Source: Malachius bipustulatus (taxonomy: Eukaryota; Arthropoda; Insecta; Coleoptera; Melyridae). Taken from it: a stretch of DNA of 64,000 nucleotides. The translations under genes and the position numbers were made by a program. The notes beneath the pieces were generated by a model. It did not search any database. It was not told the origin of the DNA and saw nothing but the letters and a program-made list of their open reading frames with translations. Shown here in pieces: positions 37,122 through 49,206 of this stretch. Within the stretch, counting starts at the first letter, position 1; each line of letters begins with the position of its first letter. The stretch covers positions 91,880,186-91,944,185 of the forward strand of contig OU342630.1 of assembly GCA_910589415.1 (NCBI GenBank), in the 5' to 3' direction.

Positions 37122-38897
37122 TCAGGAAGAGGCAGTCGAGTTATAATTATTATGCGTATTAATTTTCAGTTCTCGTAATTCATTATTCCAGACACCATTC
37201 CTGATTGAAGGAATTTCTTTGCAAATCACCTCTTGATCAAGTGCAATAAAATTACATCTATAATTATCATCTAGGCTGCTCAAATGAATCTTATATTTCT
37301 TATGACTTACTGCATCCGTTTTCTTTCCACCAAATAACGAGTGAATCATCAATTGTTCCTCCAATGGTTTATAACATAAGCGAGTGGCAACTTCCTTTAT
37401 TATGTACGACTTCTGCGACCCGGTATCGATGACAGCACGCACGACGATCTCGTTATCCCCGTTGCGTACTTTAACACGTAACGTTTGCATGAAAACTTCA
37501 GGATCGTTGCAATAACTTGCCAAACTGCATTCATTTTTCACCCCGGATTCGTTCTTTTTATTGATTTCACCAACAGTAGCAGCTGTAGCATCTGGTTTGT
37601 TTTTGTTAATCTCTGGACACATAATCATTTCATGTCGACGGGAACACCATGGACATTTCAAAAACTTGCGACATTTTTTGGAATAATGCCCGCTTCTAAG
37701 GCAAAGATAGCACACTTGATTTTTCTGAACTACTTCTCGCCTTTCTGATAAATTCATGTTCTTCGCTTGTTCACACCTAGAGCTTTCATGTTCACTGCCA
37801 TTACAAAAAATACACGGATTGGCTTTATTTTTCATCGTGAGTAAACCCATCGCACTTGGAACTTCTTTGCTGTTGTTCGATGAACGTACTTTATAATTTT
37901 TCGACTTCTCCGGATCTCTATCAGAATGCGTTTTCAAATCGAATCCTTTTACGGCCATAGATATTCGCAACTCATTTTGTACTTCATTTTCTAAAAATTT
38001 TATAAGTTGAGTCAACCTATCTTTCGACTTAGCCGTCGCATTAGTTGATGAGCTCTGAGATATCTCATTATTCATTGAACTTCGTTGCCATGCACGTAAC
38101 AATTCTTCGGGTAATGAGGACTCTACGAGAGGAAAAAGCATCGCTGCACACTTATCCGTGGTCACCCCCAGAGATTCAAGCGCCCTCAAATGAGACTCTA
38201 TCTTATCATATAAACTTGACAATGAAATTTGCTTGGTAGGTGTAAAAGTGTTCTGCAATACTAGCTTTAATAATTCTCTTACATAAACTTCGATTTGTAA
38301 ATCATCGTTGCCAAATCGACTTTTCAAGCTAGCAATGACTTTATCATAATTTTCACTTGTAGGCGGAAAACTTTTCACCAACTCATCAGCTCGAGAATGT
38401 GGTACCATAGCTTGAATTAAATACTGGAACTTATCTTCCTTAGCTATATCTCGATCTGTGTGAATCTTCTTAAACAGACTCCAAAATTGTAGCCATTCAC
38501 GTAGATCTCCACTAAACTTCGCGAGTTCAATTTTCGGCAACTTGAAAGTCTTCCTTGAATCTCCTTGTAAAGGTTGAGTGCTTGGCTGCGTAACTTGATA
38601 GCTTGAATTCCAAATCTCTTCAAAAGTAACTTTAGCCAACATAAATTTGCCCAAATAATCATCGGCTTCACTGTACTCCTTTTGAAGAACTTCATCGGTC
38701 GTCTCTGGTACGTCTAATAACAATTCCATGACAGCTTTTGTTGTTTCGTTTAGTTCGTTCATTTTTTCTTCTAAAATTTTAAACAAAACCAAAGTCTGCT
38801 TCTCATCACGTCCAGCGCCGAGACTATCATTGAAAGAATTCAAAGCTTTTGTAAACAACGCGCGTTGCGTCGTTCTCTTCTTCTTCGTTCGATCCAT
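37122..38897 (-). CDS. gag: BEL/Pao retrotransposon Gag plus protease start, truncated
   Basis: This 591-residue frame is the largest intact plain frame before the provirus. Residues about 119-270 (KLPKIELAKFSGD, then EWLQFW) match the DUF1759 Gag domain. Three zinc knuckles follow: CIFCNGSEHESSRC (362-375), CYLCLRSGHYSKKC (396-409) and a variant CPWCSRRHEMIMC (415-427). AVIDTGSQKSYI at 488-499 is the aspartic protease active site within the DUF1758-type domain. In intact BEL elements this frame runs on into reverse transcriptase, RNase H and integrase; here it stops soon after GVWNNELRELKI, so more than half of the polyprotein is gone. The start Met follows the tRNA-primer site and leader at a normal distance. 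The frame has no internal stop, so the truncation may be recent. Confidence 0.9.
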   Translation of the reverse strand: MDRTKKKRTTQRALFTKALNSFNDSLGAGRDEKQTLVLFKILEEKMNELNETTKAVMELLLDVPETTDEVLQKEYSEADDYLGKFMLAKVTFEEIWNSSYQVTQPSTQPLQGDSRKTFKLPKIELAKFSGDLREWLQFWSLFKKIHTDRDIAKEDKFQYLIQAMVPHSRADELVKSFPPTSENYDKVIASLKSRFGNDDLQIEVYVRELLKLVLQNTFTPTKQISLSSLYDKIESHLRALESLGVTTDKCAAMLFPLVESSLPEELLRAWQRSSMNNEISQSSSTNATAKSKDRLTQLIKFLENEVQNELRISMAVKGFDLKTHSDRDPEKSKNYKVRSSNNSKEVPSAMGLLTMKNKANPCIFCNGSEHESSRCEQAKNMNLSERREVVQKNQVCYLCLRSGHYSKKCRKFLKCPWCSRRHEMIMCPEINKNKPDATAATVGEINKKNESGVKNECSLASYCNDPEVFMQTLRVKVRNGDNEIVVRAVIDTGSQKSYIIKEVATRLCYKPLEEQLMIHSLFGGKKTDAVSHKKYKIHLSSLDDNYRCNFIALDQEVICKEIPSIRNGVWNNELRELKINTHNNYNSTASS

Positions 38898-38964
38898 TTT
38901 TCTATTATAACTTTAACTTTAAACAACTCACTTTACTATTCAAGTTACACTTAACGACTCCGGG

Positions 38965-38981
38965 TCCTGTCACGGTCGCCA
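38965..38981 (-). other. Primer binding site for tRNA-Arg
   Basis: Minus-strand TGGCGACCGTGACAGGA is complementary to the CCA-bearing 3' end of an arthropod tRNA-Arg. It lies three bases inside the LTR end, the standard position for first-strand priming. Confidence 0.8.
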
Positions 38982-38984
38982 AAA

Positions 38985-39241
38985 TGTCAAATTATCAGGA
39001 ACGGGATAAACAAGAATAGTGATCAATTAGTCAAATAGAAAATGAATGTTTATTAACTTTTAATTAAATTAACACAGTTTTAGTTCTTTAGGTATGTAGG
39101 AACATATAATACGTGCCAGGTTTTATCTTCCTGCGTTCTCCCGACACGTCCTCTCTCTACAATACCTATAGGTGCACTGTCAGAATAAATGTCAGCAAAA
39201 ATGTACCTATACTTTCAATTATTTTTCGACATAATATGACA
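38985..39241 (-). repeat. 5' LTR of the BEL element
   Basis: Read on the minus strand it starts TGTCATATTATG and ends AATTTGACA, giving TGTCA…TGACA inverted ends, immediately before the primer site. AATAAA (in TTAATAAACATTC) is present. The outer boundary is set from the TG…CA ends only, since no second LTR remains to compare, so the length (257 bp) is provisional. Confidence 0.65.
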
Positions 39242-39479
39242 ATGCGTGTAATTCTTATTATTATGTTAAATTTTTACTGTACCTATCAAAGTTTACTGGA
39301 TTTTATTGTAAAGGAAAAACTGATAAAATTCTTCGCTTAAGCAGAATAATACTATTATTTGATGTTTCGACGTCTGAACTTGTTGCAATACATTATGCTT
39401 GCCATTGATGCAAATAGAGAACATAAGCCGGTTGAATATATTTGAAATTTTTCTCACTTCGGAAACTAGCAGCATTACA

Positions 39480-39800
39480 CATAAATCTTTAGTGCTGTAT
39501 CTATCATATTCCACCCTCACCTCCTCACCATCGATTTCCAGTCCTGAACCCCTCACGTCCAGATATTCAGAAAGCAGGGCGTCTCAACCCTCACGAGTAA
39601 GACACATTCGTTCCCGTCTTGTCACATACATTCTCACCCTGCAGGCACACTCCAGATAGAAGTCCTGTCCGGGAGACATTGGGAATACCCAGGAGTCGGA
39701 GAGGTAAGCATTGAACGAGCCCTCCTCCCCCTCGTTTCCTTACACTCCCTACGTCTACTGCCGCCTTGTCATAGAGGGATGCAAACACTATACAGTCGAG
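39480..39800 (+). other. GC-rich island with a splice-donor-like edge
   Basis: CGGAGAG|GTAAGCATT at 39704 fits the donor consensus. A plus-strand frame of 86 codons (39399-39659) ends before it, and minus-strand frames overlap. No domain was recognised; a non-coding exon or regulatory element is possible. Confidence 0.2.
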
Positions 39801-39999
39801 GATTATATGTAGATATAAGCTACATGTTTATGATAAGGATCTAGAGATATTTCTGAATATGCGATGTTAGGGAGACGAGGAATTACGTAAAATAAGACTA
39901 TTACTCTGTTTTGAATTTACTTTACAAAAGGTTAAAATACTTGCGAATCGTTTTCGTTTTACGTATTAAAAAAATGAGTATGCTTTCATACATATAAAT

Positions 40000-40780
40000 T
40001 TTCCTACCGGCAGTTCTTTAGGGCTGGTTTGCCATTTGCCTGACTGCGCTTCAAGGTTCATTTGAAGTACCGCAAAATAGCCAAGCCTCATCCCCAGCAC
40101 AGCCTCTGGACGCTATTGCTTCCCTGCTCGGTTATGCAACTGTGTGTTTCAACTTGCGTGGGTTCTGGGGTGATGCGACCTTGGAACACCCCATGATTAC
40201 CCTATGCCGCTAGGGGCTTTGTAGGCCTCCCAGGTTTCTTCTACCGGAAGACTTCTCCTTTCTTTCGACTTGTTTTAATCACTTTGGTTTTCATTCTGGT
40301 CCCACGTGTAGTAACGGAGGATTGAAAATAGTCATACGAGATGCGATAACCGCCTATAGGAGGCCACATACAACGGGGTGCGCCAGGTGACAATCCAGTC
40401 AGGCATCCCAACAGGCTGGACCTCCCCTTGAGGATTGGGGTTTGTGAGGTTGGAGGTTGTCTCCTCTTGGTTCACGCGTACATCGTGACTACGGCACAGA
40501 CTGATACGGTTCATTGGAGAGTGTACAATCAGATGTTCTCTGGTTCCGTTACTTTTGGTGCAGACTTCGTGTCCATAAGTCAGGACACGAAAACTATAGG
40601 CTAGGGAAGGTGCATCCTCGGCAGGGCTTTCTTAAGCTACCGGTCTGGAGTTTTACGCCCGGCGACCTCTGTTATCGCTGCTAACTTTACGCACTGTCGC
40701 ACATGTAAGGCCTTTCTCCACCGAGTGTTGTCTAAAGAGATCCAATTTGAAATAAAAAATTTCCCGGCTTGAGTTCATAA
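40000..40780. other. GC-rich repeat-like stretch, possible LINE untranslated region
   Basis: Unusually GC-rich for the window, including CCGCTAGGGGCTTTGTAGGCCTCCC and CTACCGGAAGACTT. It resembles the GC-rich 5' regions of some insect LINEs, but I cannot prove it from one copy, and no coding frame is attached. Confidence 0.3.
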
Positions 40781-40859
40781 GTAATCAATATTGGACGCCA
40801 ACTCTACAAAACTGATTGAAGCGATGAATGAGAAAAACATACACTTCTGCTTGAAAGAA

Positions 40860-41110
40860 AATGTTTTCTTCTTCTGCCAGTGCTGTCTTCTACCGGAGGT
40901 TGGATATCATCACTTCTACTCTCACTGTATTTGCCACTACTCGAAGAAGTTCTATGGAAATGCAGTTAAACCAATTTCTCAAAGTCCTCAATCAAAAAAT
41001 GCCTGGCAATGATCCTTTTTGCTCTTATTTTCTCCTACATGATCAATCTAAGCATTTTATACTGTTGGCGTATCATTACGTGACCCAGATATGGCAATTT
41101 TCTTATTTTT
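40860..41110 (-). pseudogene. LINE relic: C-terminal end of endonuclease/reverse-transcriptase ORF
   Basis: Minus-strand translation gives YLGHVMR, QYKMLRLIMQ-like sequence, then, in other frames, LRTLRNWFNC and VANTVRVEVMISNLR. This is the familiar tail of one insect LINE ORF2 type (YLGHIMRxxKYxLLQLIxQGKIxGKR … WLRNLREWF … FRxAxSKxRIAxMIANLR). Stops and frame changes are present and the catalytic domain is not found. The clade (RTE- or CR1/jockey-like) is not certain. Confidence 0.65.
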
Positions 41111-41239
41111 ACGTAGTTAATCGCTTCACACTTAACTACTTGTCCATCTTTTGCAGCACTTCCCTCTCATGTCTACGGTGTGTAAACACGTATCACCTTT
41201 TGAATGCAAGATCAAGACAAATAAAAAAATGAAAAACGT

Positions 41240-43759
41240 CTTTCACCAATAAATGGTTAATTCAGTTGTAAATAGAAGAAGGCCACGATTAAACAAAGAG
41301 GTGCATATAAATTTTGGGAGTGTCTTTCTGGTCATCATTGCATTGCTTGATAAGTCTAATGGACGGATTTGTTATATTTGGATATTTGAGCTTCCATTTT
41401 GCTGAGGAAAATATATTTCTGTGGAGGATATTTTGATCATGATAAAATTATCCAAAACACACCTTAGTTCTAATAGAAGAATATAAAGAAATGAAACGTA
41501 AATTTTGTCATCATAGCTATATGTAATATCACTTGCTGTAATTTCTCAAAGAACGCTTGGTCATCCTATGACAGGACCTCGCATGATCTCGATCAGGTAG
41601 TAGGAAGGACTTATACACCCAAAGTAACCATTCCAGCAAGGGCGCTTTTCGCCATGTCTATAAGCCTAGTCTCTGTAATGACCTCAAAAACCCCCGAGCT
41701 TTCTACGATCACTATACATTTCATCTCGAAGAACTCTCAGTCTGTGATGACGAAGTCTTCCGGGAAATTCCTATTTCCTGGCTGTTTTAAGTGATTTTTT
41801 TGTACTGAGCTATGATATATTCAATATGCAATAGGATAATTTTATTTAACTATAAATCAGAGATCTGGCAACAGCGAGAGCCGAGATTCCTTTCTCCCCG
41901 CTTGTCAATCAGAATATGCGAATATTATAGAAAGAGGTTGCCATAATGAGTACTGGGGGAACGCTGGAGGATCCTCAGAAATTACCAATTTATATTCGTC
42001 ACCTCCCTTAAACTGATTTCACTGTTCCGTTCCACCATCGACAGATGATCGTTTAATTCCGAATCTCTAAGCTCTGCTTCTGCTCTTACCTATCGTTTAA
42101 TCGTGTGATTCCGTCTACTTATACAGCGTATTAGATTTGTCAAGCTTGCATTTATTAATTTTTAAACTAAAGCTCCTTGTGCGTAGGATCTCCGGAAAGA
42201 CTAAAACCTTGGAAAATTAGTAGTAAAATTTCTGAATTATGTAAAATTGTGATTCAATTATGTGACTGTACGTAATAGATTTTGGGTAATCGGAGCTATA
42301 AATATGGAGAACATTAAGACACGGAGATATGGAAAAGATAATTTAATATAGCACCAAAAGTAATTAAAATAGAATAAACCGTAATTATAAATTTAGCATT
42401 TTTCTCGATTTAACATTAAGGAAAAGAAAAAGAAACATCGTCAAACCTTAGACTAGGTACGTTATTTTTATTAGGAAAAGTATATCTGATAGAACCCAGA
42501 ACCTCTTTATTCACTCCATTTTAGAAGTTCTCACGGATTTGACTTTCCTTTATTAATCCAAATTAACCCCCTCCCTCCGCTTTACAATACTATAATACCT
42601 ATGCATATCAGCGAACTGTACCCATTTTTCGAAAAATGAAACAAAAATTCGTCATATGCATTGATGTATTCAGATCCTTTCAAGGACGCAAACAGAAAAT
42701 ACCCATCCAGCCATTGCAGCATAATTCTTAAGACGATGCAGCACCAACTCCCCTAAACTCCCACACCAAGGCAATAACATCCGATTACTGTTACGTTACG
42801 TCCAATACAATCAAGATAATTGCGAAGTGTCTAATGTGAAAGATGACGCCTTAGTCCCCGTCAACTTCCAAATCTTAAGGAATACGGGGGCCAAGTTTGA
42901 CCTAGTACTAAATTAGTTTTCAATTTTGGCAGTCCTTTATAACTATCAGTGAGTACGTTTATGGTTTATAGCAATATCGGCAACCTCATTTATGACAGAT
43001 CAGTTTTATGTCATAAAGTACCTAGAAAAATTCATGCTATTGAATTTATTTTAGCTTTGTAGCAAACTTCTATCTCAATGACTCGAGAATTTAAACGGGT
43101 GGGGGGGAAGGGGGTGATACAAACATACAAACATCATAAACAGACTGTCAAAATTGAAAACTAACATAATTTTTGTGTACCTACATAATCAAAATACCTA
43201 CCCTTAAAATGATATCAGAATTAAAATGAAATTGACAGGGATTTCAACGTCATCTTTCACATTTGATACATCAGCTTTACGTCAAAAAGTAGTGACGTTT
43301 GTGCACTTAAATTCACTTTTGGTATCCCATGTATTATCATTTGGTTCAAAGCTTATGGAGGAGGAGGCTATAAACGTCGTCACTGTAGAATACACGCAAC
43401 TAAGCAGCTGGAAATGCTTGAAAAAAGTCTTAACAGCTCCCAGAACCAAGACCGTCAACGTTAACACAGATGATGCAGATGCAGACCTCAAATCACCTCT
43501 GAAACCATTGATCGAAACCAGATCCGAAAGACACTTCTCGAACAACTGCTTCTTCAGAAAAAAAGTACTTATACAAGAAGTTCTATAATACAAGACTGAG
43601 AAGTATCGGCCATATCAGCCAAATAGATCAGTGGGTTACCTATCAGTATCTGTATCAAGGAAGATGGTCCGCTCTACCATGCAGATGACAAATATGAGAC
43701 AAATGAGGTGATGATAAAGAGATGACAAATATAACATTCTGCATTCAAAGATAAGGCTA
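41240..43759. other. Non-coding DNA, nothing firmly recognised
   Basis: A frame of 120 codons at 43226-43588 (plus) overlaps a 103-codon minus frame and precedes the LINE relic; it may be its degraded upstream part, but no motif confirms this. The rest has no supported feature. Confidence 0.35.
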
Positions 43760-45241
43760 GTACTATTACAGGTCTATACCTGACATAGGAAATTATAGAC
43801 ATATGTCTATACTTTTATGCACCCGTAACTCTTTGAACAGCTCGTGACGGAGTCTCTCGCTGATTTGGTCAGAAAGGATGTTCTAGCTGAGCTAGAGCTA
43901 GGAAGTCCTTCGGTATGAGAGGTTTTCATAGGGAAACGTTAAAAAGGGAGTCCCGGCTGCTTCACAGCAGTCGTTAGGTTACGTCAGAGGCTCTTAAGGC
44001 TACCTAAAAACTTCTGACACTTGGGATCTACCACAGCCATACAATATTTATTTATTTTTTAGAGGTTTTCTGCTGAGATGGCTGGACAGTTATCCAAGTG
44101 ACCGCAGACAGGTTGTCAGATTGAAATCGGTTTTTTCGTCAGAGATTGAAGCCACGAGTGATGTTCCTCGGGGTTCTCACTTGGGACCGGTTTTGTTCAA
44201 CTGTTTCATAAACGATATATTAAGGTGAGTTGGTGACCCGGTGTTGATTTTCTTTTATTTGTTGACGACCTCAAATTGTTCAGAGCAGTCTCGTGCTTAG
44301 ATGATTGTCTAGACTTGCAGGGGGCACTGGCGGGTTTGCATGAGTGGACGTGTGTGTGAACAACATGTCTTTAAACATCTCCAAATGTCATTTGGTCATT
44401 TGGTGAGTTTTGCGAGATCGGAAAACTTCATCAGATATGATTACAAAATTGATAGGGGTATTCTCTTACAATGAAAGTTACAGCGGATACGATATCCGCG
44501 ATCTGATATATGTATAGATCCTTAATTAGGTCCTTGGTCGAATTTTGTACAACTGTCGGGCGTCTTTATTATAACGTTCATGTTTATAGGTAAGATCGAG
44601 AGTGTTCAGCACAGGTTTCTCAGGCTGGTTTCCTACTGATCTGGAATCTCGGTTCATGTTGCTACCTCTTGAAGTTCGTAGAGTTCATTATGATCTCAAA
44701 TTTATCCACAAGTTTTTTAAGGGAGTTATTGACTGTCAATAATTGACTGATCAGGTTACCTCGCCTGTTCGCACCACGTTCTATTCAACTAGATGGACAA
44801 TGTTTTTTACGTTCCTTAATTACGCACGAACTATGCTCTCCATTCACCTTTAAATAGTAGTGTTTTGTCTGTGCCGAATGCTTACTGTGATGTCACATCT
44901 TTAAATGCACCCCGTACTCCAGATTTTTGTTATGCTTGCCAGTGGAGCTTCAATTGGTTAAATACCCTGTGTGACCGCAGTGTTTTTAACTCCGCTAATA
45001 TGTGTAACAATAATTTACTATTATTCTAAGCTATATTTAGCTGTGAAGGTAAAAATAAATGTACTTCTATGTTACAATTTTTGTTAAATTTGTTATATTC
45101 AATATCACGTTTGCTAATTTTGTAAGTACTGTGTTTGTTAAATTATTTTGTGGGTTTTGTAGTCGATCATCTTTCTTACATTATTTTGAATTATAGATGA
45201 AAAAATTGGCAATGCAGTTTATTAAAGATTATTATTATTAA
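43760..45241 (+). pseudogene. Jockey-like LINE relic with reverse transcriptase core
   Basis: Across shifting frames: GNYRHMSIL and LFEQLVTESLADLVRKDVLAE (early RT blocks, usually R-N-Y-R-P-I-S-I-L), LLRWLDSYPSDRRQVVRLK, DVPRGSHLGPVLFNCFINDI (usually G-V-P-Q-G-S) and FVDDLKLF at 44258-44281, the polymerase active site with two aspartates. Then CLDLQGALAGLHEW, NNMSLNISKCHL and LPLEVRRVHYDLKFIHKFF follow in the order typical of this group. Stops break every segment. The 3' end is an (ATT)n tail, TTAAAGATTATTATTATTA, near 45240, as usual for these LINEs. Dead copy. Confidence 0.85.
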
Positions 45242-45680
45242 AATTTTACATATTATTCACTTTCGTGCCATCGCAGTTTATAGTATAGGTAATTTAGTAT
45301 TCTAATTTTTTAATGGTGGATATAACTAATAATAGGAGTGGAAAAAATGTAAAATTACTCACTTTCTAATCATTTTTCCATTATGTTGATTATTGCCATT
45401 ATGTTCATTGAGTTTAATAATAATTGTAATACAATCACAATCAGAAATGATATCTTCAAGGTGGCACATCATCTTCTTATCGTCCCGGTCGTTTAATCTG
45501 AAATAATAAGAAGCATAATTATTCAGTATACTGGTTAAGAATAAAGGAACGATTTAATAAAGCTATGATATGCTTACACTAATTCGCTGTTAAATATTAG
45601 AAAAATATTGTAAAAACACATCTCTAGGCATTCCCTCATTATTGATAAACGAAACGCAAACTTCGGTCGTCGTGATTACA
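45242..45680. other. AT-rich non-coding DNA
   Basis: Nothing recognised. Confidence 0.4.
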
Positions 45681-45876
45681 TACAGTGTGTGTCACAGGCA
45701 TGGTACACCCCCTTTTTTTTCTTTATTTTTGGAGATGATTTTTTGAAGTTTGGTACGTCGCATATTCTCGATAGAGCGCACATTATAGCAGAAAATTTAA
45801 TTTTTTTCCACATCCGGTTTTTCCGGAAATGTTACCAACTTTTTATTTTTAAATGGGACACTCTATATGTCATTAT

Positions 45877-46333
45877 ATTTTTGGATTCTATACATTTGTA
45901 CGAATCCAACAATACCACATAAGTACCATTTTAAATGCCAAACAGGTTCTTATTTAATTTTTTATTTCTCCATTATAGTGTGCCATGACTTTAGTTGTGT
46001 TCGTCACAGATGCAAAATGGTTACACCAAAATGTCCCTTTTTGGAAGTACTAGCAGATGGTACCTCGGTACCAATATGGTACCATTTGAAAAAAATGAAT
46101 TCAGCTCAAAAAATCATTCCGGTGCTCATTGTTTATCCATAAATCACTTCATTTAGTACTACAAAAATTCGATTTTTCTAGCATTAAATGATCCAATAAT
46201 TGGAGTAAAACGAAATAATCATGGCACAATATAATTGAGAAATAAAAAATTAAATAGAAACAAGTTTGGCATTTAAAATGGTACTTATGTGGTATTGTTG
46301 GATTCGTACAAATGTATAGAATCCAAAAAAAAA
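45877..46333. repeat. Foldback nested inside the 2.1-kb element
   Basis: TTTTTGGATTCTATACATTTGTACGAATCC and TACCACATAAGTACCATTTT on the left reappear in reverse complement at 46213-46333, with TGTGCCATGA/TCATGGCACA toward the centre. Arms of about 116 bases are nearly perfect apart from CAGGTT versus CTTGTT-type differences. Both arms therefore translate alike (SLYFWILYICTNPTIP-type frames on opposite strands), which is not a gene family. Confidence 0.85.
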
Positions 46334-46479
46334 CCTTCTTGCGCATCAATCGCAGAAATAGTGTATTTTTATGCGATTCAATAATAAATATTTTCTTCCT
46401 ATTTTTTTTTTTATAATGAATTTAATGAAAAATAATCCGATTTTTTTTTGGGAAAACTCCACCTACCTACAAAAAAAAA

Positions 46480-46565
46480 GAATGATCCTCTCGTGGATGC
46501 GAACCCGCTCCAACAGTTAGCTAGTCAAGGATGTAACAAACTGAACCACACGGTGCGTTTCGAAT
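46480..46565 (-). repeat. tRNA-like sequence (SINE head or tRNA fossil), minus strand
   Basis: On the minus strand, GTGTGGTTCAGTTTG resembles an A box and GGGTTCGCATCCACGAG a B box (one mismatch to GGTTCGANTCC), at about tRNA spacing. The intervening stem positions do not pair well, so it is not a working tRNA gene. Confidence 0.4.
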
Positions 46566-47466
46566 TTGTAGTGATGATGGGGTAGATATATGTAGTACGT
46601 CAGGTACCTACATCTACTCATTTTATTTTTTAAACTGATCATATCTTAGTTATTAAAAAACCAATTTGAATACTTTTTTCACCTGCATGTAGGTGATTTA
46701 ATTGTCGTTGCGATTGCTCTTCCAATTTTCAGAACCATTCATAATAATGGTTCTAAATCCATCGATTTAATAATTTTATATAAGTGTAAGCTAATTTTGC
46801 ACAAGCGAAAAACTTTTTTATCTTTCGTTTAAAGTGCTACATTAATCGAGGCGAATTGAAGCTAAGACATCAAATTATATGTTAAAGCAAAAAAAAATGG
46901 AAAATTTCGGTTCAACTTCTTCAAAAATGAACTCATAAACGGTTATAGAATTGACACATTTTTACCCTTTTTCCTACCCACGACACTGGCTTATTAATGG
47001 AAAATATGCTAATTTTATTGCATTAACTCAAATTTCCAATAATTTTCTTCAAATCCTGTTAATTTGATTTCAAAGTTTTTTTGCCATCTTGCTCATACAA
47101 TGGTTCAAAAAATTGTCAATTTTCCGTTAATGTTCAAAAAATTCAAATGGCCGCCATTTTGAAACGGCTCGGCCGATTTTGCTCAAGTGCAATACCAGAC
47201 CACTCCTTGTGGACATCTTACTCTCACAAAAATTTCAGCCCCCTAGATTGAAAACTGCGGCCAGAAACCGTGCCTCAAGGACCGGATTTGGGGAACTTTG
47301 AAAGGACACCCTGTAGAAGTAACGTGACTTTTGGATTTTTTTTCAACGAAAATCTAAAGTCATTCCCAAGCTTTACAAGAATCCAAAATTTCGTTCACTA
47401 ATCTTGAAAGATAAAGCTACAGGAGCGTTTTTAAAATCGAAAAATCGTGATTTTGGAGAAATAAAT

Positions 47467-47468
47467 AA

Positions 47469-47500
<32 letters not shown>
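47467..47500. repeat. (AT)n microsatellite
   Basis: Two runs of alternating AT are interrupted by TAAAT. A second shorter AT run lies at 47638-47656. Confidence 0.9.
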
Positions 47501-47783
47501 CGTGGGCAGGTGAATTTTGGAAAACCACTTTTTCGTGATCTGGGGGTCATGATCGGTGGACATTTGATGAGTTTGGGTGATTTTCGAAAAGTGATGTCGT
47601 CCTCAATAGTGTATTTTTTTGTTAAAAAATACACTAATATAATATATATATATATAGGGTGTCCTATTTAAAAATAAAAAGTTGGTAACATTTCCGGAAA
47701 AACCGGATACTAAATTTCAAAAAATTATCTCCAAAAAAAAAAGAAGAAAAAGGGGGTGTACCATGCCTGTGACACACACTGTA

Positions 47784-49206
47784 TACCTATATTTAGTAGA
47801 CAAGCCTCATCGATAATAGCTTTCAGAAGGTGGACTCTTCTAGAAGAAAAGCAGACTGTGATGAGTGAGTGGTGAGTAACGGCCTCAGCGCGCCGTTATC
47901 AGAATGATTTAAAAAGCTTTGGATGGCTGACGTCAAATTCTTCAAAAATGGCCATAGAACGTTTAAGATAGGTACTTCTATGTATGACTATGACTCCGCA
48001 TCATACAACGTGGAAGCTGTTTCTGTTTAAAGTGGGCACATAATATGATGTGATTTCGATATGTATAATACGATATGATTAAAAATGTCTGCTTGAATAT
48101 ATGCTTGATAGGTTATAGGATATATGAAATACAGTATGCTTCAAACTGTACACAAGCAATGCTAGCCGCGATGTTAATACGTACGTTGCTTCTTACTGAA
48201 AATAAATAGAGAGAACGCTAACATCACAAATATCTGGCGTACACGCGAACGCGAAGGGTTGATATTACACAACACCGTCTTTAAGTTATTCGCTGACATG
48301 CCTGCCATTGTCAGTCATGCCCGGTGACGTAACACGTGATGGGATATTGCCATCGTTCACCTGAGAATATCAACATGAGCACGCCCTTAACATGCAGGAG
48401 TCATCCTGAACACGCACTCACACACAGTACGCCATGAAAGGAAATTGAATAAGTAGGCGTATATGTGCCCGTCTTTTAATAACATCATCAAAAAAAGAAG
48501 CCATTTCGCTGAGTTGGATGAGGAACTAAAAATTTTCAAGCAGAAAAACTTCTGATTTTCCGAAGTGAAAATATTGGCCGCTGAACTTTCATTATTTCAA
48601 GGCACTTAATTATTATTCCATATGGAACGATATTCAGGAAGAAGTTTGTTCTGGTTAAAGAGAAGGATTACCAATAAACCTACAAAAATCGACAATTAGG
48701 CATTTTCATTACAAATAGCCTTTTTGAAGACACACTTCCTTGTATAACTTCCTTCAGGAAATGCGAAATTATTGCAAGTCAAGTGACGTTTTCATCTATG
48801 AGACATTTTCTTCGACTTACCGAAAGTTGCCAAGTTTAGATAATGGATGCATGGAAGCGCAGACCGTTCATTTCAGAACTTACTCAATTGACTATAGCAC
48901 CAAGCTATACGTTATTCACCCTCAAGGCATCCTTAATCGCATGTCGCACTGACAAACCAGATAGCTAACTACATGTCGGCGTGAGTTAGTAACAGAGGCT
49001 GCTTCTGTCTGATTTTACTGAGGAGTAAGTCGGTAAGCTTAACTGTGTCTCTAAACTTAAACAGTGTGGGGAGAAACCAGAAGCCTGAATCTCGCACCTA
49101 TATACATTATTCGTTGTAATATTACAAATCGATCAATGAATGTACCTATATTAATTTAAATTTTATAGTATATTAAAGAATGAGTGGATATTAGGGTCTT
49201 TAAAAC
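47784..49206. other. Non-coding DNA, nothing recognised
   Basis: No family motif in the short frames (for example 48740-48952 plus). Confidence 0.4.

Larger units (their letters stand above)
45683..47781. mobile_element. 2.1-kb inverted-repeat element, TA-flanked, with nested repeats
   Basis: Ends CAGTGTGTGTCACAGGCATGG and its exact reverse complement lie inside TA (45681-45682, 47782-47783). The arms pair on through GTACACCCCC, CCGGTTTTTCCGGAAATG and CAACTTTTTATTTTTAAAT. The left arm carries about 50 extra bases near 45755-45805 that the right arm lacks. No transposase frame is present. The centre holds a second foldback, a tRNA-like stretch and AT runs, annotated separately. Its size suggests a deletion derivative or composite rather than a simple MITE. 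Confidence 0.85.

Noticed and set aside
45867..46349. Repeated protein text (WILYICTNPTIPHKYHFKC) in two frames
   Set aside because: Both come from the arms of the foldback at 45877-46333, not from coding sequence.
47461..47660. AT runs as a possible origin or matrix attachment site
   Set aside because: Simple microsatellites inside a mobile element; no other support.
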